NCBI GenBank assembly: GCA_947465645.1
Contig: CANIBQ010000030.1
Span: forward strand, 1 to 52,726
Length of the DNA stretch: 52,726 nt
Reading direction: 5' to 3'
Origin: Acidobacteriota bacterium
Lineage (GTDB): Bacteria > Acidobacteriota > Vicinamibacteria > Vicinamibacterales > UBA2999
A model generated the notes under the pieces. It was not told where the DNA came from and did not search any database. It was given only the letters and a program-made list of their open reading frames with translations. The position numbers were made by a program, and so were the translations under genes. This document shows, piece after piece, positions 44,947 to 52,083 of this stretch (its first letter is position 1; each line of letters begins with the position of its first letter).

Positions 44947-46705
44947 CCGCATCCTCATAGCGGCTGGTACGGGCGCCCTGCTCGTGCTGATCGTCATTTT
45001 CGTCACCGGCGGCTTCGTCATCGAGGCCGGCCCGCTTTACTTTTCCGCGCGCCGCATCACCGGCCCGCTTCTCCTCGCCATCGCCGCATGGAGCGCCGCC
45101 GCACTGCAGGGGCGAGCCGCGCTGGCGGCATCGGCGGCCTCAATGTCCGGCTTCCTCGAGACCCACGCCGTCGCGCTCGCCCTGGTCATCGCGGCCTCGG
45201 CCGCGGGCGCCGGCGTTGCCTTCGGCACCTATTCGGCCTCGGGCTCGGACGCGTCCGGCTACGTGAGCCAGGCTGAGCTCCTCGCGTCGGCGCGCATCAT
45301 CCAGGACGAACCGCTCGCGCGCCAGGGCGACTGGCGCGAAGGCACGCGGACGTTTGCGCCGCTTGGCTACCGGCCGGGGCAGCGCCGTGGCGAGCTCGTT
45401 CCCAGCTATCCCTCAGGCCTTCCTCTCACGATGGCGGCGGCACGGAAGGTCGGTGGCGAGCTCGGCCCCTACATGGTCTCGCCCCTGCTCGGCGCGCTGG
45501 CCGTGTTCTCCACCTACCTGCTGGGGGCGAAGCTGAACTCCCGCCTCGCCGGCGCGATCGCCGCCGCCCTCCTCGCCACCAGCCCGATTTTTCTCCTCCA
45601 CGTCGTCCAGCCGATGAGCGACGTTCCCGTCACCGCCTGGTGGACGCTCGCCATCGTCCTGGCCCTGTCGCCTGCTCGGCCGTCAGCCCTCGCCGCCGGC
45701 GTGGTTGCGGGCATCGCCCTCATCACCCGCCCGAACCTGCTCCCCCTCATCGTCGCGCCAGCCCTGGCGGCGAGCGGGTTGTTGCGAAGTGAGGCCACAA
45801 GCCGAACGCTGAGCGCCCATCGCCTCGCCTGGTTCCTCGCAGGCACAGCACCAGCGGTCGCCGCGCAGTTGTTCCTGCAGTGGCACCTCTATGGCAACCC
45901 GTTGGCGTCGGGCTACGGCCCCGTGAGCGACTTCTTCTCGATGGCCAGCATCTGGCCGAACCTTCGCGGGTACGCAACGCGGCTTCTCGCTGGAGAAGCT
46001 CCTGCTTTGTGGCTGGCGGCAGCGTCGCTCCTGGCCATCGCATGCTTTCGTCACCGTGCAGCCGCGCGCGGATTGTCGGCCGGGGCGTCGATCGGGCTCG
46101 TCGTCTGGGCAGCCGTGCTGGTCTGCTATCTCCCTTACGTCGTCTACCCCGAGTGGTCGTACCTCCGATTTTTTCTTCCGGCCCTGCCGGTCACGTTTGT
46201 CCTGGTGGCATCGGTGCTGATTGCCGCCACGACCGTGCTCCCCGCGCCAGCTCGCGGCACCGTGCTTCTCACGCTTGTCGTCACCGCGTGCTCGCTGAAC
46301 GTCGTTCACGCGAATCGCGAACAGGCGTTCAATATGCGCCGCTATGACGCCCGGTACCGGAGCGCCGGCCGGTACCTCGACGCCGTGCTGCCCGACAACG
46401 CCGTGGTGCTGGCGGTGCAGGAGAGTGGCAGCGTGCGCTACTACGCGCGGGTGCCGATCGTCCGCTGGGACATGCTCGGGTCGGATCTCGACGGTACCGT
46501 CGCCGCGCTGCGCGCCCTCGGCCGGCATCCCGTCTTCCTCGTCGAAGACTGGGAGAAGCCCGAGTTCGCGTCGCGGTTCAAGACGTCGCCGATGGCGACG
46601 CTCGACTGGCCGCCTCGGGCCGACATCGGCGACGAGACGAGAGCGCTGCTGTTCGATCCCGCGGACCGCGGCCGGGCCGGCGGCGTCCCAGACCGAATCC
46701 ACTAG
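44918..46705 (+). CDS. GT39-like membrane glycosyltransferase (PMT/ArnT type)
   Basis: 595 residues with about eleven to thirteen membrane helices. The start ATG at 44918 overlaps the radical SAM stop by 29 bases and precedes the first helix (RILIAAGTGALLVLIVIFV). The early periplasmic loop contains SDASGYVSQAELLASARI, the Asp-containing motif position of PMT/ArnT enzymes, then YPSGLPLTMAAARKVGGEL and PMSDVPVTAWWTLA. The soluble C-terminal part (about 130 residues, VLPDNAVVLAVQESGSVRYY) is periplasmic. Such enzymes use polyprenyl-phosphate sugars; the GT2 genes at 21.6-24.1 kb could supply them. Acceptor unknown. Confidence 0.78.
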   Translation: MHSFFRFSSSRILIAAGTGALLVLIVIFVTGGFVIEAGPLYFSARRITGPLLLAIAAWSAAALQGRAALAASAASMSGFLETHAVALALVIAASAAGAGVAFGTYSASGSDASGYVSQAELLASARIIQDEPLARQGDWREGTRTFAPLGYRPGQRRGELVPSYPSGLPLTMAAARKVGGELGPYMVSPLLGALAVFSTYLLGAKLNSRLAGAIAAALLATSPIFLLHVVQPMSDVPVTAWWTLAIVLALSPARPSALAAGVVAGIALITRPNLLPLIVAPALAASGLLRSEATSRTLSAHRLAWFLAGTAPAVAAQLFLQWHLYGNPLASGYGPVSDFFSMASIWPNLRGYATRLLAGEAPALWLAAASLLAIACFRHRAAARGLSAGASIGLVVWAAVLVCYLPYVVYPEWSYLRFFLPALPVTFVLVASVLIAATTVLPAPARGTVLLTLVVTACSLNVVHANREQAFNMRRYDARYRSAGRYLDAVLPDNAVVLAVQESGSVRYYARVPIVRWDMLGSDLDGTVAALRALGRHPVFLVEDWEKPEFASRFKTSPMATLDWPPRADIGDETRALLFDPADRGRAGGVPDRIH

Positions 46706-46798
46706 AACGCCTTCCATGTGTACGTAGTGTCCGCCTTCAGGCGGACCGCGTCAGTCCGGCTAAAGCCGGACACTACGTGCTGATGAAAAACGTTCTAG
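46702..46798. repeat. Nested inverted repeat between convergent genes
   Basis: Outer arms CTAGAACG (46702-46709) and CGTTCTAG (46791-46798); inner arms ACGTAGTGTCCG (46722-46733) and CGGACACTACGT (46767-46778), each inner arm starting a small hairpin (TCCGCCTTCAGGCGGA and TCCGGCTAAAGCCGGA). It sits between two convergent stops and can terminate both. The motif GGCGGACACTACG recurs at 50588. Confidence 0.82.
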
Positions 46799-47101
46799 CT
46801 AGCTGGCAACGGCAGCGTTTTCCTCATATTCCGCGTAGCTATTGAGGATCAGTTCCCGGACCCGGTCCTGCGCCGTGGCGTCGCCTACGGGCCGCAGGAG
46901 CGCAAAGCTCCGGCGCTCACCGTTGACCGAATACTGGCGCGCAGGGAACGTGACGTTTCGGCCGCCTCCCGTGCGCCGCTCCCATACGCCGAAGCCGATC
47001 AGCTTCAATCCGTCGAGCGCACCATCGGTGAAATGCAGTTCCGCGTCGGCCAGCTTGCCGGGCGGGTTGTTCTTGTCGTTCGGTGTAATTTTGACGATCA
47101 C
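46799..47101 (-). CDS. Small SpoVG-like protein (unknown function)
   Basis: 100 residues from a GTG at 47101. The start is chosen because GGAGG lies exactly 5 bases upstream and the sequence MIVKITPNDKNNPPGKLAD begins there; the frame is open further upstream but overlaps the kinase gene and looks non-coding. The pattern LADAELHFTDGALDGLKLIGFGVW, then RQYSVNGERRSFALLRP and RVRELILNSYAEYEE parallels the length and layout of the RNA-binding protein SpoVG (beta strands, then a C-terminal helix ending AEYE). That resemblance was judged by eye and is a hypothesis. It is convergent with the GT39-like gene. Confidence 0.6.
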   Translation of the reverse strand: MIVKITPNDKNNPPGKLADAELHFTDGALDGLKLIGFGVWERRTGGGRNVTFPARQYSVNGERRSFALLRPVGDATAQDRVRELILNSYAEYEENAAVAS

Positions 47102-47400
47102 GGCGTCCTCCGCTGTCTTGCCGCGCCGAAGCTCGGTTGCGAGCAAAGACGGGTTGCCCGTGAGGGACGCAAGCGATACGCCGTGGCGGGACGCAAGATG
47201 GTGTCTGGCTAAAGGACTGAGCAGGGGAGGGTTGGCGACGGGCGCGAGATCCGTGCCCGCGCGCGGTGCGGCGGCGTGTAAACTTGAGTTACCAGGCGCG
47301 TAACAGGACTCTATGAGCAGATGTCGGCCATCAACTGACATGACGCCCAGAAGCCTGTGGATGCAGAATTCGATCCCATCACCGATACTCTCTCCTGCGC
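47102..47400. other. 299-base stretch without a supported gene
   Basis: Lies between the divergent SpoVG-like and histidine kinase genes. It holds two short hairpins (GCTCG-GTTG-CGAGC at 47131-47144 and ACGGG-TTG-CCCGT at 47149-47161) and two copies of GGGACGCAAG (47164, 47188). No good promoter or coding region was found, although the minus frame is open throughout. Confidence 0.5.
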
Positions 47401-49398
47401 ATGCGATCGAACGACGCGTCCACAAACCCCGACGCCGAGGTAGAGCCCTCCCGCCGTCCATCGTCGACGGAACCGATCCAATCCGACGGGATTCTCCAGG
47501 CGCCGCTCGATCTCGTTGAAAGCCGCTTCGCCGAATGCCAGGAAGCCGCTCACATCGGCAGTTGGGAATGGGATTTTGCGGAGAACACCGAGTGGTGGTC
47601 TGACGAGCTGTTCCGAATCTGCGGTTATGAACCGCGCTCATTCAGACCCACGTTCGAGTCATTTTCAGCACTGCTTCATCACGAGGACGTAGACTTCGTA
47701 TTGGCGGCCATTTCGAAGGGGTCCGCCGATCGTCAACCATTCGAATTCGAACATCGCATCGTCCGACCCGACGGCGAAGTTCGTACGCTTCATGCCCGCT
47801 GTCGCGTCTCGGTGGACGCGGCCGGCGCGGTGGCCCGAATGGTCGGAACGGCCCAGGACATCACCGAGCGGAAGACCGCCGAGGAGGTCCTCAGGCGCAG
47901 CGAACAGCGGTTACAGACGATCATCGACGCCGAACCCGCATGCGTGAAGCTCGTCTCGCCTGAAGGGTTGCTTCTCCATATGAACCGCGCCGGCCTGGAC
48001 ATGCTCGGCGCCGAGGGTCTGCCGCAACTGGTGGGCCACGCGGTGACTGACCTGGTGCACCCGGGCGACCGCGAGGCGTTTGTCGCCCTCCATCGCTCGG
48101 CGAGCAGGGGCCAGCCTGGTCGGTGCGAGTTCAGGATGGTGGGCCTGGATGGACGCGAACGGTGGATGGACTCGCACGCGGTGCCGTTCGATGCCCGTTC
48201 CGCCTCCCATCCTTCAGCCGTCCTCAGCGTGACGAGCGACGTCACCGAACGCAAGAATCTCGAGGCGCAGCTCCGTCAATCACAACGGCTCGAAGCCGTG
48301 GGCCGGCTGGCCGGCGGCGTGGCGCACGATTTCAACAACCTGCTCACGGCGATCCTTGGCTTCTCCGATGTGGCCTCGGCGCAGCTCGGCGAACATCCTG
48401 CGCAAAGGGATCTCGACGAAATCCGCAACGCCGGCGAACGGGCGGTGCTGCTGATTCAACAGCTCCTGGCGTTCAGCCGGAAGCAGATTCTCAAGCCGCG
48501 CGTACTGGACATCAACGCATCGATCGAACGGCTCGTCATGCTCCTTCCGAGGATTATCGGGGAGGACATCACCGTTTCGGTGGAGCTCGAACAGAAGTTG
48601 ATGCACGTGCGGGTCGACGCGACGCAACTGGATCAGGTGCTGCTGAACCTCGCGGTGAACGCGAGGGATGCGATGCCGAACGGCGGATCCCTGCGGATCG
48701 CCACGTCGAACATCGTGCTGGCCAGGCCTCCTATCACACAGCCCTGCAAGTTCGAGCCGGGTCCGTTCGTGGCGCTGAAGGTGACCGACACAGGCGTAGG
48801 CATGGATGCGGAGACTCGCGCATCGGTGTTCGAACCGTTCTTCACGACGAAGGAGACGGGAACCGGACTCGGCCTGGCGACGGCGTACGGGATCGTCAAG
48901 CAGAGTCGCGGCTTTGTCACCGTTGACAGCGAGCCGGGACAGGGCACGACGTTCACCATCTATCTGCCCGCGACGCTGCAACTCGCCGACGAACCCTTGC
49001 CGGTCCCGAATGCCGCCGCATCGGGCGGGACGGAGACCATCCTGGTCGTCGAGGACGCCGATGGCGTGCGGCAACTGGTCTGCCGGTCATTGACGGCACT
49101 GGGCTATGCGGTGCTCACCGCAAGCGGTGCGGAAGAAGCGCTGCAGGTGGTCTCGACCGGCGCACACATCGACCTGCTGCTCACCGACGTCGTCATGCCA
49201 AAAGTGAGCGGCGTAGAGCTCGCACAGCAATTCAGACGCTCTCACCCGCTCACCCCGGTGCTCTATATGTCGGGCTATGACGACATTCGCCGTCGCGGTC
49301 TGGCGAAAGATCAGCAGCTCACGCTGCTGCAAAAGCCGTTCACCGCGGAGCAACTGCGTCAATTCGTCAGAGAAGCGCTGGATAGGCGGGAGGGCTAG
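47401..49398 (+). CDS. PAS-domain hybrid histidine kinase with C-terminal receiver
   Basis: 665 residues, no membrane helix, so a cytoplasmic sensor. Order: PAS/PAC 1 (about 40-160, GSWEWDFAENTEWWSDELFR and GTAQDITERK), PAS 2 (about 165-285, second ending SVTSDVTERK), HisKA with His309 in GGVAHDFNN, HATPase (NLAVNARDAMPNGG, DTGVGMD, FEPFFTTKETGTGLGLATAYG), and a receiver domain (residues 542-660) with Asp596 in LLTDVVMP and Lys in LQKPF. The receiver on the same chain may relay or feed back phosphate. The ligand is unknown. It ends in a four-base tail-to-tail overlap with acpS. Confidence 0.93.
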   Translation: MRSNDASTNPDAEVEPSRRPSSTEPIQSDGILQAPLDLVESRFAECQEAAHIGSWEWDFAENTEWWSDELFRICGYEPRSFRPTFESFSALLHHEDVDFVLAAISKGSADRQPFEFEHRIVRPDGEVRTLHARCRVSVDAAGAVARMVGTAQDITERKTAEEVLRRSEQRLQTIIDAEPACVKLVSPEGLLLHMNRAGLDMLGAEGLPQLVGHAVTDLVHPGDREAFVALHRSASRGQPGRCEFRMVGLDGRERWMDSHAVPFDARSASHPSAVLSVTSDVTERKNLEAQLRQSQRLEAVGRLAGGVAHDFNNLLTAILGFSDVASAQLGEHPAQRDLDEIRNAGERAVLLIQQLLAFSRKQILKPRVLDINASIERLVMLLPRIIGEDITVSVELEQKLMHVRVDATQLDQVLLNLAVNARDAMPNGGSLRIATSNIVLARPPITQPCKFEPGPFVALKVTDTGVGMDAETRASVFEPFFTTKETGTGLGLATAYGIVKQSRGFVTVDSEPGQGTTFTIYLPATLQLADEPLPVPNAAASGGTETILVVEDADGVRQLVCRSLTALGYAVLTASGAEEALQVVSTGAHIDLLLTDVVMPKVSGVELAQQFRRSHPLTPVLYMSGYDDIRRRGLAKDQQLTLLQKPFTAEQLRQFVREALDRREG

Positions 49399-49775
49399 GC
49401 GCGCACCAGCAGCACGTGGGCGATCGCGAGCTCGCGCGAGTGCGACAGCGTCAGGAGGGATCCTGTCGCCCCCATTTCGGCAAAGCGGGCGGCGGCCCCT
49501 CCGTGAAATCGCAGTTGCGGCGGGCCGCCGTGGCGAACCACCTCGATCCCGCGCCAGTACACGCCGCGCGAATGGCCCGTGCCGAGCGCCTTCATCGCCG
49601 CTTCCTTTGCGGCAAACCGCGCCGCGAACGACGAGGCGAAGTCGCGCTTGCGCCGGCAGTACTCGATTTCTCCCTCGGTGAAGATGCGAAGAACGAACCT
49701 GTCGCCATAGCGCTCGATCGCCAGGGCGATTCGCTCGATCTCGGTCGCGTCGAGCCCCGACCCTATAATGTCCAT
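49395..49775 (-). CDS. acpS: Holo-[acyl-carrier-protein] synthase
   Basis: 126 residues. Transfers 4'-phosphopantetheine from CoA to the serine of acyl carrier protein. Metal and catalytic residues: Asp9 in GSGLDATEIERI and Glu58 in FAAKEAAMKALG, the same positions as in E. coli AcpS; R-x-FT-x-x-E appears as LRIFTEGEIEYC. The C-terminal LTLSHSRELAIAHVL is typical. The stop codon overlaps that of the kinase (CTAG). The start is 15 bases from the divergent pgeF start. Confidence 0.95.
   Translation of the reverse strand: MDIIGSGLDATEIERIALAIERYGDRFVLRIFTEGEIEYCRRKRDFASSFAARFAAKEAAMKALGTGHSRGVYWRGIEVVRHGGPPQLRFHGGAAARFAEMGATGSLLTLSHSRELAIAHVLLVRA
49764..49769 (+). promoter_or_regulatory. TATAAT -10 box for pgeF inside the acpS 5' end
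   Basis: Exact TATAAT, 21 bases before the pgeF ATG, lying within acpS codons 3-4. The -35 region at the right spacing (TCGGTC at 49741) is poor, so the assignment rests on the -10 alone. No ribosome binding site precedes pgeF. Confidence 0.4.
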
Positions 49776-49790
49776 CGTCCACAATCGTAC

Positions 49791-50576
49791 ATGACGCTTC
49801 CGCCGCTCCCCGATTCCTTCCACTGGACGAATGAGACCTGGGGACCCGCCTTGCGCTGCGTGCCGCTCGGCGCCCTCGCTCCTCACCTGTTCACGACGCG
49901 TGGCCTCGAGTTGTCGGCCGTCACCGACTGGTGGCGCCTGGCGGATACGCTTGGCGTCCGGCGGATCCTCACCTTGACGCAGATCCATGGCCGCAACGTC
50001 GTCGTGGTGCGGCGCGGGGAGTCCACTCCCCGCGGAAAGCCGGAGGCGGACATTCTCGTGTCGAACGATCCCGAGGTGGCCATTGCCGTTCGCGCGGCCG
50101 ACTGCGTCCCGTTGCTGCTGGCCGACTCGAAGACCGGGGCGGTCGCGGCCGTCCATGCCGGCTGGCGGGGAACCGCCGCGGGCGCGGCGACGGCGGCGGT
50201 CGATGCGCTGGGACGTGAGTTCGCCTCGCGGCCCGAGGACCTGGTTGCGGCAATCGGTCCAAGCATCTGCGCGACCTGTTACGAAGTCGGAAGCGAGCTC
50301 GTGGACGCATTTGCGGCCGCCGGTCACGCCCGGCATCTCATCGATCGGTGGTTCGTAACCACGCCGCCTGCGCATGGACGCAGGGAAGTCCCACCGTTAC
50401 GTCTCGATGTCGCAGCCGCGAATCGCGACCAGTTGCTGCTGGCGGGCGTCGCGGAAGAACACATCCACATGTCGGGGTTGTGCACAGCCATGCACCTGGA
50501 TGTGTTGGCGTCGTACCGGAAGGAAAAAAATCTCGCGGGACGGCTGGCGGGCGTCATTCGCGCACGGTCCGCCTGA
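49791..50576 (+). CDS. pgeF: Peptidoglycan editing factor PgeF (YfiH/laccase-domain)
   Basis: 261 residues from the ATG at 49791. Copper/zinc-type protein that removes wrongly built muropeptides in E. coli and was earlier annotated as polyphenol oxidase. Metal ligands: His66 in LTQIHGRNV, Cys105 in AADCVPLLL and His122 in VHAGWRGT, close to the positions in E. coli; AIGPSICATCYEVG and HMSGLCTAMH follow. Its stop lies in the first half of a REP-like GTCCGCCTGAAGG unit (50567-50605). Confidence 0.93.
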   Translation: MTLPPLPDSFHWTNETWGPALRCVPLGALAPHLFTTRGLELSAVTDWWRLADTLGVRRILTLTQIHGRNVVVVRRGESTPRGKPEADILVSNDPEVAIAVRAADCVPLLLADSKTGAVAAVHAGWRGTAAGAATAAVDALGREFASRPEDLVAAIGPSICATCYEVGSELVDAFAAAGHARHLIDRWFVTTPPAHGRREVPPLRLDVAAANRDQLLLAGVAEEHIHMSGLCTAMHLDVLASYRKEKNLAGRLAGVIRARSA

Positions 50577-50605
50577 AGGCTGCCTGAAGGCGGACACTAC
50601 GGACG
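50567..50605. repeat. REP-like unit GTCCGCCTGAAGG...GGCGGACACTACG
   Basis: Inverted repeat GTCCGCC/GGCGGAC with the inner GCCTGAAGGC duplicated, sharing GGCGGACACTACG with the repeat at 46702. It covers the end of pgeF and may terminate pgeF and the convergent RNase H gene. Confidence 0.7.
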
Positions 50606-50609
50606 GTCG

Positions 50610-51053
50610 TTATGTGCGGGCAGCGGCGGCGTCCATCGCCTCGTTGGCGAGGCGGTCGGCTTCCTTGTTGAGTTCTCGGCGGACGTGCTCGAAGGTGACG
50701 CGTCCGATTCGCTTCGTGAGGCTCCGCGCCTCTTCGTGAAGCGGCTGCAGCCCCGGATGTTTCACGCGGTAGGCGCCGTCCATCTGCTTCACGAGAAGCA
50801 ATGAGTCCGATCGGACGTGCAGGCGGCTGACACCGTTCTGTGCGGCCCACCCGAGCGCCGCGAGCAGGCCGCGGTACTCGGCGACGTTGTTGGTCGCCGT
50901 GGCCAGCGACTCCTTCAACTCGACGACGGAGCCGTCCTCGCGCTCGATGCGGACACCGTAACCCGCCGGTCCGGGGTTGCCACGCGAGCCGCCGTCAACG
51001 TTGGCGGTTGCGGCGCCGCCGGCTGCGGCTCCAAAGAGCGAGGGCTGCATCAC
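50610..51053 (-). CDS. Ribonuclease HI family protein
   Basis: 147 residues. Hydrolyses RNA in RNA:DNA hybrids. Motif NVDGGSRGNPGPAGYG gives catalytic Asp20; TNNVAEYRGLLAAL gives Glu59; RSDSLLLVKQM gives Asp83; ELNKEADRLANEAMD gives Asp133, completing the DEDD set. The GSRGNPG form and the lack of a basic protrusion fit the RnhA-like group of short, prokaryotic-type enzymes rather than E. coli RnhA itself. Second gene after the zinc-ribbon protein gene on this strand. Confidence 0.92.
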   Translation of the reverse strand: MMQPSLFGAAAGGAATANVDGGSRGNPGPAGYGVRIEREDGSVVELKESLATATNNVAEYRGLLAALGWAAQNGVSRLHVRSDSLLLVKQMDGAYRVKHPGLQPLHEEARSLTKRIGRVTFEHVRRELNKEADRLANEAMDAAAART

Positions 51054-51124
51054 CCTTCGACTTCGCTCAGGGCGGGCCCTTTGACGGCGCTCAAGGCCGG
51101 TCCTTTGACTACGCTCGGGGTCAT
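51053..51124. repeat. 24-bp tandem repeat, three copies
   Basis: Units 51053-51076, 51077-51100 and 51101-51124 share CCYTTYGACNNCGCTCRRGGC. It is the same family as the copies at 21599 in an epimerase start. It fills the gap between the RNase H start and the zinc-ribbon protein stop and runs a few bases into the latter. Confidence 0.82.
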
Positions 51125-51870
51125 GAAGACCGGTGCGTGACCGCCTGTTCGACAGGAGGCGGCGGGGGCAGGTAGTACATGATCCGCTGGCAGCTGTCGC
51201 ACTGGATGATGGTGTCGTTCTGGCGGATCTGCTGGAAGACGTGCGGGCGAAGCCGCACGTGGCAGGCGGTGCAGAGTCCGTCGTAGGTCGCCCTCGACAG
51301 CGCGACGCCCTTGCGGACCTTCGCGACCTGCTCGAAGCGTGCGATCAGGTTCGGATCGGTCTGAGCGACCAGCGCCGCGCGCTTCTCCGAGGCCTCTTTC
51401 AGCGAGGTCTCCACCGACGACAGTTCCTCGGTGAGCGTCTTCTTCTCGGCCTCGATCGCCTTTTTCTGCGCGGCCAGCGTGGATTCCGCCTGCTTGACTT
51501 CCGCCGCCACGCCGTCGGCCTCCATCATCCGCTCGAGGATCTTTTCCTCGACGACGCCGAGATCGCGCTGCGCCGCCTCGATCTCGTGCTGCATCGCCGT
51601 GTATTCGCGGTTCGTTTTGACTGCGGAGAGCTGTTCTTTGAACTTGGTGAGGCGGCCCTGGAAGACGGCGGCCTCTTTCTCGAAGTCGCGGCGGGAGTCC
51701 TGGCTGGTCTTGAGGCGATTTGTTGCGGCGTCGAGCGCCTGCGTCGCCTCGCTCAGCCGGGCTTCGGCATCCGCGAGGCGTTGTGGATGCGCGGCGATCT
51801 CCCGCCGCGCCTCGTCGATGGTCGAGTCCAGTTGCTGCAGTCTGATCAGGCGCTCGAGGTCGGGAGTCAT
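51121..51870 (-). CDS. Coiled-coil protein with C4 zinc ribbon (DUF164/CdsZ-like, COG1579)
   Basis: 249 residues. Residues 1-175 form a long antiparallel coiled coil ([18 protein letters not shown] onward, with heptads of Leu, Ala and Glu). The zinc ribbon has Cys200 and Cys203 ([11 protein letters not shown]) and Cys224 and Cys227 ([11 protein letters not shown]). The [15 protein letters not shown] segment at the hairpin turn is the family hallmark. Proteins of this family (including Helicobacter FlgZ and chlamydial CdsZ) bind other proteins or nucleic acid; role here unknown. The Pro-rich tail after MYYL is unusual but common in this branch. Confidence 0.85.
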   Translation of the reverse strand: MTPDLERLIRLQQLDSTIDEARREIAAHPQRLADAEARLSEATQALDAATNRLKTSQDSRRDFEKEAAVFQGRLTKFKEQLSAVKTNREYTAMQHEIEAAQRDLGVVEEKILERMMEADGVAAEVKQAESTLAAQKKAIEAEKKTLTEELSSVETSLKEASEKRAALVAQTDPNLIARFEQVAKVRKGVALSRATYDGLCTACHVRLRPHVFQQIRQNDTIIQCDSCQRIMYYLPPPPPVEQAVTHRSS

Positions 51871-51901
51871 GAAGTCAATAAAGGCGCCTTGCGTCGCTGA
51901 G

Positions 51902-51974
51902 TGGGCCCGCCAGGATTCGAACCTGGGACCAACCGATTATGAGCCGGCCGCTCTAACCGCTGAGCTACGGGCCC
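51902..51974 (-). tRNA. tRNA with CAU anticodon, probably tRNA-Ile2 (k2C), else elongator Met
   Basis: Read on the minus strand: acceptor stem GGGCCCG pairs with CGGGCCC; D arm GCTC-AGCGGTTA-GAGC; anticodon loop CTCATAA closed by a five-pair stem with G-U ends; T arm CCAGG-TTCGAAT-CCTGG; discriminator A. No CCA is encoded. The short D loop (AGCGGTTA) and the stem ending TCGGTTGGTC resemble E. coli ileX, favouring isoleucine with lysidine at the wobble position. Heptad array D begins 14 bases upstream. Confidence 0.88.
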
Positions 51975-51987
51975 GCAAAAGAACCAG

Positions 51988-52080
51988 TGCACGATGCACT
52001 GTGCACGGTGCACCGTGCCGTGCAGCGGGCGAGTGCACCGTGCACGTGCACCCGCACCGTGCACATGCACCCTGCACGAT
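51988..52080. repeat. TGCA heptad array D
   Basis: Eleven TGCA units, mostly TGCACNN with 6- or 7-base steps, between the rpoD stop and the tRNA gene. The last unit lies just outside the rpoD stop. Same family as arrays A-C more than 43 kb away. Confidence 0.85.
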
Positions 52081-52083
52081 GAA

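Noticed and set aside
43183..45021. 612-residue minus-strand reading frame opposite the radical SAM gene
   Set aside because: Mirror-frame artefact of a high-GC gene; no recognisable motif, while the plus strand has clear radical SAM Cys motifs.
47164..47240. c-di-GMP-I riboswitch
   Set aside because: Only the GCAAA and GGGACGCAAG fragments fit; the GNRA loop and the 3' half are not convincing, so it is kept only as a weak observation.
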